From Actinomyces israelii DSM 43320 (GTDB lineage Bacteria; Actinomycetota; Actinomycetes; Actinomycetales; Actinomycetaceae): a stretch of DNA of 64,000 nt. A program made the position numbers and the translations under genes. This document shows, one piece after another, positions 1 through 7,664 of this stretch. Where the stretch lies: assembly GCF_000711965.1 (NCBI RefSeq), contig NZ_JONS01000015.1, forward strand, positions 34,101-98,100. Reading direction: 5' to 3'. The first letter of the stretch is position 1; each line of letters begins with the position of its first letter. Under the pieces are notes generated by a model. That model made no database searches, had not been told where the DNA came from, and saw only the letters and a list, made by a program, of their open reading frames with translations.

Positions 1-1
1 C

Positions 2-175
2 CTCGCCATCATTACTGGACTAAGTGTTGCGCTCACAAGGAATCCTTCCGGAACATGGGTATCGCTCTCCAGAGCCGCATTTTCATTCGGCATCGCTTTC
101 CTGGGCTTTCATATCTTCCTGCGCAGGTCCCAGCGCAACAACAGCGGCTCCTCGCGACGCGGCAGAAAACACTGA
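2..175 (+). CDS. C-terminal end of a membrane protein (5'-truncated by window edge)
   Basis: An open frame enters from the left edge and ends at TGA 173-175, giving the last 57 residues of a protein whose start lies outside the window. It holds one hydrophobic stretch (AFSFGIAFLGFHIFL) followed by a basic, Ser/Arg-rich tail (RRSQRNN, SSRRGRK). This is the pattern of a last membrane helix with a positive cytoplasmic end. It converges on the ABC permease that ends at 221. The family cannot be told from this fragment. Confidence 0.55.
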   Translation, partial: LAIITGLSVALTRNPSGTWVSLSRAAFSFGIAFLGFHIFLRRSQRNNSGSSRRGRKH

Positions 176-220
176 CCGGATCGCTCCGCGGACCGGCACC
201 GGGGTCAGGGGCGGCCGTTC

Positions 221-1615
221 TCACTCGGCGGCCAGCGTCGGGCCGATCGGCGCCCGGTAGGCGCGGCGCACGGGTGCCAGGAGCACCGCGGTCAGAGCCG
301 CGAAGGACGCCAGCGCCACGAGTGCCAGCGTCCCGACGGCCGGCCTGGGAAGGAACGGCAGTCCGGCCCTGGCGAGGAAGAGCGCCTCGCCGACCGCGGT
401 GACCGCGGTCGGGACGATGGAGATGATCAGTGCCGTCCCGACGTACAGGCCCGCCTCGATGACGACCTGGGCGTGCACGCGGCCGATGGTGGTCCCGGCG
501 CAGCGGAGCACCGCGATCTCGCGCTGCCTGGAGCGGGAGGCCATGGCCACGACGGCGATGGCGCCGAGCAGCGCCATGGCCCCCAGGATCGAGGCCAGCA
601 CCAGGGAGTCGGTCTGGCTGAGCACGGCGTGCAGGTGCGCCGCCCTGATCACCGCCCGCGCCACCTCGAGATTGGTCACCAGGACCGCGGCGAAGGAGAA
701 GGCGAGGGACAGCAGGGCGATGGCGCTCGCCGCCAGCGAGCTGCGCCAGAGCGCAGAGCGGCGGGCGATCATGCACGGCCCTCCCAGCCGGGTCAGAGGA
801 GCCGACCAGGCGCGCAGCAGGCCGGGAATCAGTGCGGGCGCGAGCAGTACGACCAGAACGGCCAGCAGCAGGGCGGCCAGCATCGCCTGGCCGCCCCCGT
901 CCGGCAATCCATCGATGCTCTTCCCGGGCCGGACCAGGAGGGCCGCGAGCAGCTGGACGGCGCACACCAGCGCCCACGCTCCGGCCAGGACCCACCGGAC
1001 GACGCCCATGCGTCGTCGGACCGGCACCGGGGAGGCGGTGCGGACCGCCTCGGTCGCCGGGGTGCGCACGGCGCTGCGCGCCGGCCCGATCGCCCCGATG
1101 ACGGCGATGCCGACGACGGAGACGACGGTGAGCGCCGCGGTCGCCGGCGTCTGGGCCACCTCGATCCGCCCCATGCGCTGCGCGGCCATGCGGGTGAGCA
1201 CCTCGGCGAAGGGCTGGTCCACCGCCAGCCCGACCAGGATGCCGGGCACGCAGGCCACCGCCCCGAGCACGGCGACGGTCGCGACCACGCTGGCCAGCAC
1301 CTGACGGGGCAGCGCCCCGGCCAGGCGCCACCTGGCCCAGCTCGTGCGCAGGGCCTGCACGCAGGACTGCCCGACGACGGCCACCACCGGGATCGCCACC
1401 ATCGCCGAGTAGAAGTACATCGAGACGCCGGGGACGGCCAGCTCCCGCGGGCTGACGCCCGCATCCCGGGCCGCGGCCACGACGTCCGGGCGGGTGACGG
1501 TCATCCGGTGCGCCAGGCACACATCGACCAGCACCGCCGCGAGGGCCAGCACCACCACGGTTCCCGACCAGGCCCGCCACTGGGCGGCGAGGGCCCGCAG
1601 CGTGTAGCGCGTCAT
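221..1615 (-). CDS. ABC transporter permease, FtsX/MacB-like
   Basis: A 464-residue integral membrane protein, the membrane half of an ABC exporter with the ATPase just upstream. Hydrophobic segments lie near residues 15-35, around 70-120, 155-180, 205-265, 290-320 and in three helices at 345-450. The C-terminal part has the FtsX-domain look: a cluster of helices with the motif SRQREIAVLRCAGTT, typical of the coupling region before the last helices. The ATG at 1615 overlaps the ATPase stop by 4 bases (ATGA), so the two are translationally coupled. FtsX/MacB exporters next to two-component systems usually handle antimicrobial peptides or lipid-linked compounds; the substrate here is not known. 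Confidence 0.85.
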   Translation of the reverse strand: MTRYTLRALAAQWRAWSGTVVVLALAAVLVDVCLAHRMTVTRPDVVAAARDAGVSPRELAVPGVSMYFYSAMVAIPVVAVVGQSCVQALRTSWARWRLAGALPRQVLASVVATVAVLGAVACVPGILVGLAVDQPFAEVLTRMAAQRMGRIEVAQTPATAALTVVSVVGIAVIGAIGPARSAVRTPATEAVRTASPVPVRRRMGVVRWVLAGAWALVCAVQLLAALLVRPGKSIDGLPDGGGQAMLAALLLAVLVVLLAPALIPGLLRAWSAPLTRLGGPCMIARRSALWRSSLAASAIALLSLAFSFAAVLVTNLEVARAVIRAAHLHAVLSQTDSLVLASILGAMALLGAIAVVAMASRSRQREIAVLRCAGTTIGRVHAQVVIEAGLYVGTALIISIVPTAVTAVGEALFLARAGLPFLPRPAVGTLALVALASFAALTAVLLAPVRRAYRAPIGPTLAAE

Positions 1616-2349
1616 GACTCCTCCCCCGTCCGGTTCACCACAGCCAGCAGCTCGTCGGGGCCGGCCCCGCGGCGGCGGCCGATGATCACCCCGTCGCGCA
1701 TAATGAGCACCGTCTCCGCCAGCGCCGCGGCCCCCAGGTCGTGCGTGACGAGCACGACGGCGGCGCCCGCGTCCGCGAGCCCGCGCAGCTCGGCCAGGAC
1801 GAAGGATGCCGAGCGCGTGTCCAGGGCCCCGGTGGGCTCGTCGGCGAACACCACCGGCGGGCGCCGGTAGAGCACCCGCCCCAGGGCGACGCGCTGCTGC
1901 TCCCCGCCGGAGAGCGTCGCCGTGACCGCGTCGGCGCGCGCCTCAAGGCCGAGCCCGGCCAGGATCTGCCGCACGCGCGCCCGGTCGGGCCTGCGTCCCG
2001 CCAGGGTGTCGGAGATCGTCAGGTTCTCCCGCACACTCAGGTAGGGCACGAGGTTGTAGGCCTGGAAGACGAAGCCGACCTGGTCGCGGTACAGCTCCGC
2101 GACGCGCGCCGGGGGCAGCGCCCCCAGGTCGCGCCCCATGAGGACCACCCGGCCCGAGGTCGCCGGCTCAAGCCCGGCCAGGCACAGCAGGGCGGTGGAC
2201 TTGCCCGACCCGCTGGGACCGACCAGGGCCGTCATCCTGCCCGCCTCAATGGCGCAGGTGACGCCGTGCAGGATCTCGATCGGCCTCCCGCCGGGAGTTG
2301 GGAAGGATTTGCGCAGCTCATGGGCCTCGATCGCCCGGGTCGGTCTCAT
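1612..2349 (-). CDS. ABC transporter ATP-binding protein, LolD/MacB-like
   Basis: A 245-residue nucleotide-binding subunit. Walker A is GPSGSGKS at residues 44-51. The Q-loop region is FVFQAYNLVPYLSV, the ABC signature is LSGGEQQRVALGRVL, Walker B is VVFADEPTGALD, and the switch His is in VLVTHD. The 'FQAYNLVPYLSVRENL' style is that of the LolD/MacB/FtsE export group. It is cotranscribed with the permease (4-base overlap). The gene starts 130 bases downstream of the response regulator stop, and a perfect inverted repeat (2404-2425) lies in that gap, so the pair may have its own control by the two-component system. Confidence 0.9.
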   Translation of the reverse strand: MRPTRAIEAHELRKSFPTPGGRPIEILHGVTCAIEAGRMTALVGPSGSGKSTALLCLAGLEPATSGRVVLMGRDLGALPPARVAELYRDQVGFVFQAYNLVPYLSVRENLTISDTLAGRRPDRARVRQILAGLGLEARADAVTATLSGGEQQRVALGRVLYRRPPVVFADEPTGALDTRSASFVLAELRGLADAGAAVVLVTHDLGAAALAETVLIMRDGVIIGRRRGAGPDELLAVVNRTGEES

Positions 2350-2403
2350 GCCCCCATGTCAGCCCAGTGCGTCCGCGAGCGCAGTGGGCCTGACGGCCGG
2401 ATC

Positions 2404-2425
2404 GTGGTGGGGAAAACCCCACCAC
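2404..2425. promoter_or_regulatory. Perfect 9-bp inverted repeat ahead of the ABC operon
   Basis: The two arms GTGGTGGGG and CCCCACCAC are perfect complements around an AAAA centre. The site lies 55 bases upstream of the ABC ATPase start and 56 bases downstream of the response regulator stop. It has no T-run on the minus strand beyond the arms, so a regulator-binding site seems as likely as a terminator. Which protein binds it is not known; the adjacent NarL-type regulator is the natural candidate. Confidence 0.4.
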
Positions 2426-2480
2426 CGGCTCCGCCTCGCGTTGCGCGTCTCCGGTACCGGCCGGGTTCAGGGCGTCCGGG

Positions 2481-3146
2481 TCAGGGATGGTCGAGGAAGG
2501 CCAGTACCGCCAGGACCCGCCGGTTGCCCTCGCGCCGGGACAGGCCCAGCTTGTCGAAGATGGCGCCGATGTGCTTGACGACCGCGCCGTCGGACAGGTG
2601 CAGCGCCTCGGCGATCCCGTGGTTGGTCTCCCCCGCCGAGACGTGCCGGAGCACCTCCCGCTCCCGCGGCGTCAGGCGCTCCAGGCGGTCCTCGCGGCGG
2701 CGCATGAGCGCGGTGATGACCTTGCGGTCGACGACGACCCCGCCGCAGGCCACGGTCTGCAGCGCCTGAGTGAGCTCCTGGACGTGGGCCACCCGGTCCT
2801 TGAGCAGGTAGCCGACGCCGCCCGAGCGCGGGTCGTCCTCGGCGGAGTCCAGGAGCCGCCGCAGGTACTCGTTGCCCAGGTACTGGGACAGGAGCAGGAT
2901 CGGCAGGCGCGGGTGGTCGCGACGCAGCTCGATGGCGGCGCGCAGCCCGTCGTCGCTCCGCCCCGGGGGCATGCGCACGTCGGTGATGACAATGTCGGGC
3001 GGCGCCGCGGGGTCGGCTCGCCGCACCGCGTGAAGAAGCTCGGTGGCGGTCGAGACCGAGGCGACGACGTCGTGCCCGGCGTGCTCGAGCAGCACGCGCA
3101 GCCCCTCGCGCAGGAGCGCCTCGTCCTCCGCCAGGACTATTCTCAT
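2481..3146 (-). CDS. Two-component response regulator, NarL/LuxR family
   Basis: A 221-residue regulator. The receiver domain (residues 1-120) has the acidic pocket (LAEDEALLREG), the phospho-acceptor Asp in IVITDVRMP near residue 54, and the conserved Lys in GYLLKDR. A LuxR-type helix-turn-helix follows at about 155-215 (LTPREREVLRHVSAGETNHG, then LSDGAVVKHIGAIFDKLG). Its start overlaps the kinase stop by 4 bases, so the two form one system. The likely target is the ABC exporter directly downstream. Confidence 0.92.
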   Translation of the reverse strand: MRIVLAEDEALLREGLRVLLEHAGHDVVASVSTATELLHAVRRADPAAPPDIVITDVRMPPGRSDDGLRAAIELRRDHPRLPILLLSQYLGNEYLRRLLDSAEDDPRSGGVGYLLKDRVAHVQELTQALQTVACGGVVVDRKVITALMRRREDRLERLTPREREVLRHVSAGETNHGIAEALHLSDGAVVKHIGAIFDKLGLSRREGNRRVLAVLAFLDHP

Positions 3147-4336
3147 CGCCGTCCTCCCATCGGAATGCGGACCGTGATGGCGGTCGGGCCGCCGGCGGGG
3201 CTGTCCGCCTCGAAGTCACCTCCCAGACGGCGGGTGCGGGCCTCCATCGCAAGGAGGCCCTGCCCGCTCGGGACGGCCCCGCCCGCACCGTCGTCGCGCA
3301 CCGCCAGCACGACGGCGTCGTCCTCCGCATCGTCCCCCGCGTCGGCGTGCTCCACGCGCACCTCGATGCGGCTGCAGCCGCTGTGCCGGATCGCGTTGGT
3401 GATCGCCTCGGAGGCGATGAGGTACAGGTTCTCGGCGACCTCGCCGCGGGGCGACGGCGCCCGCGCGCCCGTCCCGCCGCCCCAGACCACCTCGGTGGTG
3501 ACGGGCAGGCCCGCGGCGAGCTCCTCCAGGGCGGCCCGCAGCCCCCGCTCGGCGAGGGTCCTCGGGGCGAGCCCGTGAGCGGCCTCTCGCACCGCGTCGG
3601 CGGCGGCGTCGATCTGGTCCCGCAGCTCGCCGAGGGCCTCGCGCGCGGCGGCGCCCTCGGGCCCCTCGACGTCGGCGAGCCGCAGCTCCAGGAGCCCCAG
3701 GCGGACCCCGGCCGCGCTCAGGTGCAGCTGGGCGCCGTCGTGGAGGCGCTGCTCCAGGAGCCTGCGCTCCAGGATGAGGCGGTCCTCGGCGTCCACCGCC
3801 CTGTCGACGAGGGCGTCGACCTGCTCCGCCAGCTGCTCGGGCCGTGGGGAGAGCAGTGCCGTGGACAGGCGCGCCAGGCCCGACGCCGCCATGACGGCGA
3901 GCCGCGGGAGCAGGCACGCGCCGAGGACGCCGACGAGGAGGGCCAGGCAGCGCCCCGCCGTCGATGCCGATGAGCCGCCGTCCGCGCCGGCCTGCGCCCT
4001 GAGCGGCTCGACGAGCGTGATCCGCGCCCCGGCGTACAGCATGCCCGCCGCGACCGTTCCCAGGACCGCCACCACGGCGAGGACCAGGGCGAAGGCCGTC
4101 TCGCGCGCGCGGCCGGTCCAGCCCGCCGCCCGCGACCGGATCGGCGGAAGTCCGGTCAGCGCCACCAGGCGCCGCTCGGCGCCCGCCCACGCCGCCGCCC
4201 ACACCGGCAGCAGCACGAGGGTGCTCGCGAACAGCCAGGTGAGCCAGCCCGCGGCGATCTCCGCCGCCAGGTAGGCCGCCGACGCCCCGGAGCGGCGCAC
4301 CCAGAGCGACCACGGCGCCCGCTGCCTCGTCACCAT
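3143..4336 (-). CDS. Sensor histidine kinase, HisKA_3 (NarX/DesK-like) type
   Basis: A 397-residue membrane kinase. The N-terminal half has about four hydrophobic helices (near residues 15-45, 75-105 and 140-165) and little extracellular sequence, which suggests sensing within the membrane. The dimerisation/phospho-acceptor helix reads LEQRLHDGAQLHLSAAG, with His in the HD pair. The ATPase domain shows the N-box (LIASEAITNAIRHS) and G-box (VRDDGAGG, GQGLLAMEARTRRLGG). The frame is open far upstream inside the flippase gene, but the ATG at 4336 was chosen because it overlaps the flippase stop as TGATG and begins the kinase-like sequence. Its partner regulator follows with a 4-base overlap. Confidence 0.88.
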   Translation of the reverse strand: MVTRQRAPWSLWVRRSGASAAYLAAEIAAGWLTWLFASTLVLLPVWAAAWAGAERRLVALTGLPPIRSRAAGWTGRARETAFALVLAVVAVLGTVAAGMLYAGARITLVEPLRAQAGADGGSSASTAGRCLALLVGVLGACLLPRLAVMAASGLARLSTALLSPRPEQLAEQVDALVDRAVDAEDRLILERRLLEQRLHDGAQLHLSAAGVRLGLLELRLADVEGPEGAAAREALGELRDQIDAAADAVREAAHGLAPRTLAERGLRAALEELAAGLPVTTEVVWGGGTGARAPSPRGEVAENLYLIASEAITNAIRHSGCSRIEVRVEHADAGDDAEDDAVVLAVRDDGAGGAVPSGQGLLAMEARTRRLGGDFEADSPAGGPTAITVRIPMGGRR

Positions 4337-5808
4337 CACTTCATCGCGTTGATCGCCCTGAGCGAAGTCCTGAGCGATGTGAAATTGAGAGCCAGCACGG
4401 CGGCCGACACGGCGCACATGACAAGCGCCGCGACCGCCGGAGCCGGCAGGCCGAGGGTCACCAGACCCCACCGCAGCCCATAGCCCGCCGCGGCCGCCGC
4501 GAGCGTGGTGAGGGTGTACGTGCCAACCGCCCTGGGGTCGAAGGCCGTCGCCAGGTCGCCGTCTATCTCCCTCAGGCTGAGCCGCACGAGGACCGCCGCC
4601 ATGCCGACGTTGACCACGACCGACGCCAGCGCCGGGCCGACGAACCCGATGAGCGAGTACAGGACGACGCACAGGACCGCGTTGACCGCCACGGCCGCGA
4701 GGGAGACGACCATGAGCGCCCTCGTCCGACCCGACGCGCTCAGGATCAGGGACAGGCTCGCGAACCTGACCATGGCCGTGACCAGGTAGAGGCAGAAGAC
4801 GGTGTATCCCGGAAGGTAGCGCGCGCCGTAGAGCACCTGGATGACCTCGGGGGCCACGACGAAGCAGGCCACCGAGAAGGTGACGGTCGTGAGGTACCCC
4901 ACCGCGAGGTAGTGCTTGAAGACGACGCGCACCTGCTCCTTCTGCCCGGCGCCGATGTGCCGCGTCACGATCGGGATGATGACCGTCAGGAAGGACATGG
5001 AGACGACGTCGAGGGGGAGCACGGTCGCGCTGTTGGCGTAGATCGCGTACCTGTCTGTGCTCTCGTTCATGCCGATGACCAGCTGGCCGACCTGTCTCAT
5101 CAGGGAGGCCGTCAGGACGTAGACGGCCATGGGCAGGGAGAACCCCAGGATCTCCCGGATCCTCCCCCAGCGCGGCCGGGTGAGGCGGATCATGTACTTC
5201 CACCGGCGGAAGCAGTCCCAGAACCACAGGACGGACAGGACGTCGAGCACGAGCAGCATGACGAACAGCGTCGCAATGCTGGAGGTCAGCAGCGCCGTCA
5301 CGAGGACGGCCATGAGCTTCAGGGCCGAGAAGACGACGTTCCTGACCGCGATGGCCCGTGCGCGGCCGATGGAGACGATCAGCACCTGGAGCACGCTCGT
5401 CATATTGGTCAGCATCGGCCTGAAGGCCAGGAAGACCACGAGAGCCGTGAGCGCGGGGTTGGAGAAGTAGTCGCCGATCGCGCCCCGCAGCGCCACAAGC
5501 GCCGCGGCCGTCGCCACGCCGATGACGACCTGCAGGACGAAGACCGAGTTCACGTACTCCCGGGTGGCGGACTCCCTGCTGTCCCGGTTGAAGAAGAAGT
5601 TGACGGCGTCCGCCAGGCCGAGGATGGTCGCGTCCGCGCACAGGGTCACCAGCAGGACCCCCTGGGCGTAGGTGCCGTAGGCCTCCAGCGACAGGCTGTG
5701 GGAGAGGATCATCGTGTTGGCCATGGTCGAGCCGAGCGTCACGAGCTTGACGCTGGCCAGCAGGAGGGAGTCGACGGCGCTTCCCGACCTCGGCCTGAGC
5801 CCCCTCAT
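4336..5808 (-). CDS. Polysaccharide flippase, Wzx/MATE-like
   Basis: A 490-residue protein with some 12-14 hydrophobic helices throughout, the usual length and pattern of Wzx-type lipid-linked oligosaccharide flippases (PST/MOP superfamily). The start MRGLRPRSGSAVDSLLLASV and the early FFFNR motif fit this group. The ATG at 5808 overlaps the acyltransferase stop by one base (TGATG), and its own stop overlaps the sensor kinase start in the same way. It presumably moves the repeat unit built by the upstream glycosyltransferases across the membrane for the Wzy-like polymerase. The function is inferred from topology and neighbours. Confidence 0.85.
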   Translation of the reverse strand: MRGLRPRSGSAVDSLLLASVKLVTLGSTMANTMILSHSLSLEAYGTYAQGVLLVTLCADATILGLADAVNFFFNRDSRESATREYVNSVFVLQVVIGVATAAALVALRGAIGDYFSNPALTALVVFLAFRPMLTNMTSVLQVLIVSIGRARAIAVRNVVFSALKLMAVLVTALLTSSIATLFVMLLVLDVLSVLWFWDCFRRWKYMIRLTRPRWGRIREILGFSLPMAVYVLTASLMRQVGQLVIGMNESTDRYAIYANSATVLPLDVVSMSFLTVIIPIVTRHIGAGQKEQVRVVFKHYLAVGYLTTVTFSVACFVVAPEVIQVLYGARYLPGYTVFCLYLVTAMVRFASLSLILSASGRTRALMVVSLAAVAVNAVLCVVLYSLIGFVGPALASVVVNVGMAAVLVRLSLREIDGDLATAFDPRAVGTYTLTTLAAAAAGYGLRWGLVTLGLPAPAVAALVMCAVSAAVLALNFTSLRTSLRAINAMK

Positions 5809-6407
5809 CACCGGAGCCGCTTGATCGTCTTCGCCGGGTTCCCGGCCGCGATCGTGTACGGGGGGACGTCCTTGGTCACCACGGAGTGCGCCGCGACTAC
5901 GGAGCCCCTGCCCACCGTCACGCCCTTGAGGATCATGGAGAACTCGCCGATCCAGACGTTGTCCTCGACCACGACCGGCGCCGAGGCCGCCTCGGTCCAC
6001 TCCCACAGCGGCCCTGCGAGCTCTCCCCGGGTCATGCGCCGTCGCGCGTCGGGGTCGGTCGGGTGGTTGTTGTTGTCGTAGATGTGCACGTGGTTGGAGA
6101 TAATGACGTCGGAGCCGATCGTGACCGACTCGGTGGCGCCGATCGCCGTCGAGCCCGCCCCCCCGAACCAGCAGTCGGAGCCGATCGCTATGCGCCCGCC
6201 GCCCCTGGTGATGAGCGAGCAGTCGAGGAAGACGTGGGAGCCGATCACGATCGAGGGCGCCGCCGTGGAGCGCGCCGAGCACCGTGCGAAAGGTCCGATG
6301 GAGAACCTGTCGCCGGTTCGCAGCTGCCCGTCCTTCCTCGCCCGGCCGTACTCGTACCTGCTCATGGACATGCGCACGGCATTGACCAGTCGCGAGGGAA
6401 TGCTCAT
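5808..6407 (-). CDS. Hexapeptide-repeat acyltransferase (WbbJ/maltose O-acetyltransferase-like)
   Basis: A 199-residue left-handed beta-helix acyltransferase. Hexapeptide repeats run through the middle and C-terminal part (SIVIGSHVFLDCSLI, RIAIGSDCWFG, VTIGSDVIISN, VVVEDNVWIGEFSMI, VTVGRGSVVAAHSVVTKDV). The likely catalytic loop has the conserved His pair in NHVHIYDNNNHP, and the end has the usual AAGNPAKTIKRL. It would transfer an acetyl or similar acyl group to a sugar of the exported polysaccharide. The start overlaps the polymerase stop by 4 bases and the end overlaps the flippase start by 1. Confidence 0.85.
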   Translation of the reverse strand: MSIPSRLVNAVRMSMSRYEYGRARKDGQLRTGDRFSIGPFARCSARSTAAPSIVIGSHVFLDCSLITRGGGRIAIGSDCWFGGAGSTAIGATESVTIGSDVIISNHVHIYDNNNHPTDPDARRRMTRGELAGPLWEWTEAASAPVVVEDNVWIGEFSMILKGVTVGRGSVVAAHSVVTKDVPPYTIAAGNPAKTIKRLR

Positions 6408-7657
6408 TGCTCCTCACTCTTTCTGCGCTCGTCGTCGCCCACCAGCTCATCGGCCCTGCTCGCCAGGAACGGGATGAGATAGAAGAGCGCCATGTTGTAG
6501 ACGTAGATCTCACTGATGGCCATGACCGACATGGCGGCGTAGACGGAGACGAAGGCGGCCCTCGCACGAGGGTTGCAGCGGGAGGCGTCGGCGCGGGTGC
6601 TCGCCGTCCACAGCAGGGCGATGAACAGGCCGACGGCCGCCAGGCCGCCGTCGTAGGCGATCTGAAGGTACTGGTTGTGGGCCTGCCACAGCAGTCCCTC
6701 GGGGCCGGGGATGAAGTTGCCGAAGTCGGAGTTGATGCCGTAGCCGAACAGCGGCGAGTCCGCCAGGATCGGGAAGGCGGCGTCCCACAGGTCGGTGCGC
6801 CCCGTCAGGCTGACCGACTTGCCGAGGAGCTCCTCGATCTGCTCGGCAAAGAAGACCTGCACCCGGGCGAAGACGACGAGCAGCGTGGCGGCCACGCCCA
6901 GGACGGTCGCGCCCCGCATGGAGAACAGGCCGCCCCTGTGCGGACGCGCGGTGACGGCGAGGTAGAAGGCCGCGGTCACCGCGAGGCCGACCCATGCCGT
7001 GGCGACCTGCAGCGTGGCGATCTGCACGATCCCGCTGGCGACCGCCACCATCGTCCTCCAGCCCCAGCGCCGGTGCGAGCCGGAGTCGTACAGGAGGGCG
7101 AGGAGGATCGCCGGGAAGATGCAGTCGGTCACGCGGGTGCGGATGCCCAGGAGGTAGGAGGGCTGGGCGAAGGCGCCGTCCCCCCAGGCCGCCACCCTTC
7201 CCCAGTCCATGAGGATCATGACGTAGTTGATCAGCAGGTAGATGAGCAGCAGGTCTGTCATCACCCGCAGGAGCCTTCTGCGCTCCTCCTGCCCGGCCGT
7301 GGCGTGCAGCTCGATGAGCATGAGGACGGAGAGCAGGCTGAGCGTGACGTAGCCCCAGTTGAGGAGGTCGCCGCCTTGGTAGACCGTCGGCAGCAGAGAG
7401 GACACCCGGTAGAGGACGAAGAGGATGACGGTTGCGGACAGCGTCACCCGCCGCAGGAAGTAGAGGTTCACCAGCCATGCGAAGATCGCGGCCGTGAGGA
7501 CCTTCATAATGGGTGCCAGGGACTCGGTCTGGCCGACCATGATCGGCTTCATGAGCACGAAGCACACCGCCATGAGCCGCAGGTAGCGCAGCGGGTAGCT
7601 CCTTCTGAGGACCTCCCGGTCCAGTGCGGCGGGCAGTGTTCTGCGCATCCCGCCCAT
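6404..7657 (-). CDS. O-antigen polymerase/ligase-like membrane protein (Wzy-like)
   Basis: A 417-residue protein with about ten hydrophobic helices and one large hydrophilic loop near residues 250-310. The loop contains FGYGINSDFGNF and WQAHNQYLQIAYDGG, the 'H-N-x-Y-L' pattern of the Wzy_C/O-antigen ligase group. It presumably polymerises or ligates repeat units on the outer face of the membrane. A TTG codon at 7681 would also open the frame, but the ATG at 7657, 7 bases after the glycosyltransferase stop, is preferred. The gene sits inside the tightly packed polysaccharide operon. Confidence 0.8.
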   Translation of the reverse strand: MGGMRRTLPAALDREVLRRSYPLRYLRLMAVCFVLMKPIMVGQTESLAPIMKVLTAAIFAWLVNLYFLRRVTLSATVILFVLYRVSSLLPTVYQGGDLLNWGYVTLSLLSVLMLIELHATAGQEERRRLLRVMTDLLLIYLLINYVMILMDWGRVAAWGDGAFAQPSYLLGIRTRVTDCIFPAILLALLYDSGSHRRWGWRTMVAVASGIVQIATLQVATAWVGLAVTAAFYLAVTARPHRGGLFSMRGATVLGVAATLLVVFARVQVFFAEQIEELLGKSVSLTGRTDLWDAAFPILADSPLFGYGINSDFGNFIPGPEGLLWQAHNQYLQIAYDGGLAAVGLFIALLWTASTRADASRCNPRARAAFVSVYAAMSVMAISEIYVYNMALFYLIPFLASRADELVGDDERRKSEEQ

Positions 7658-7664
7658 GGCGTGC

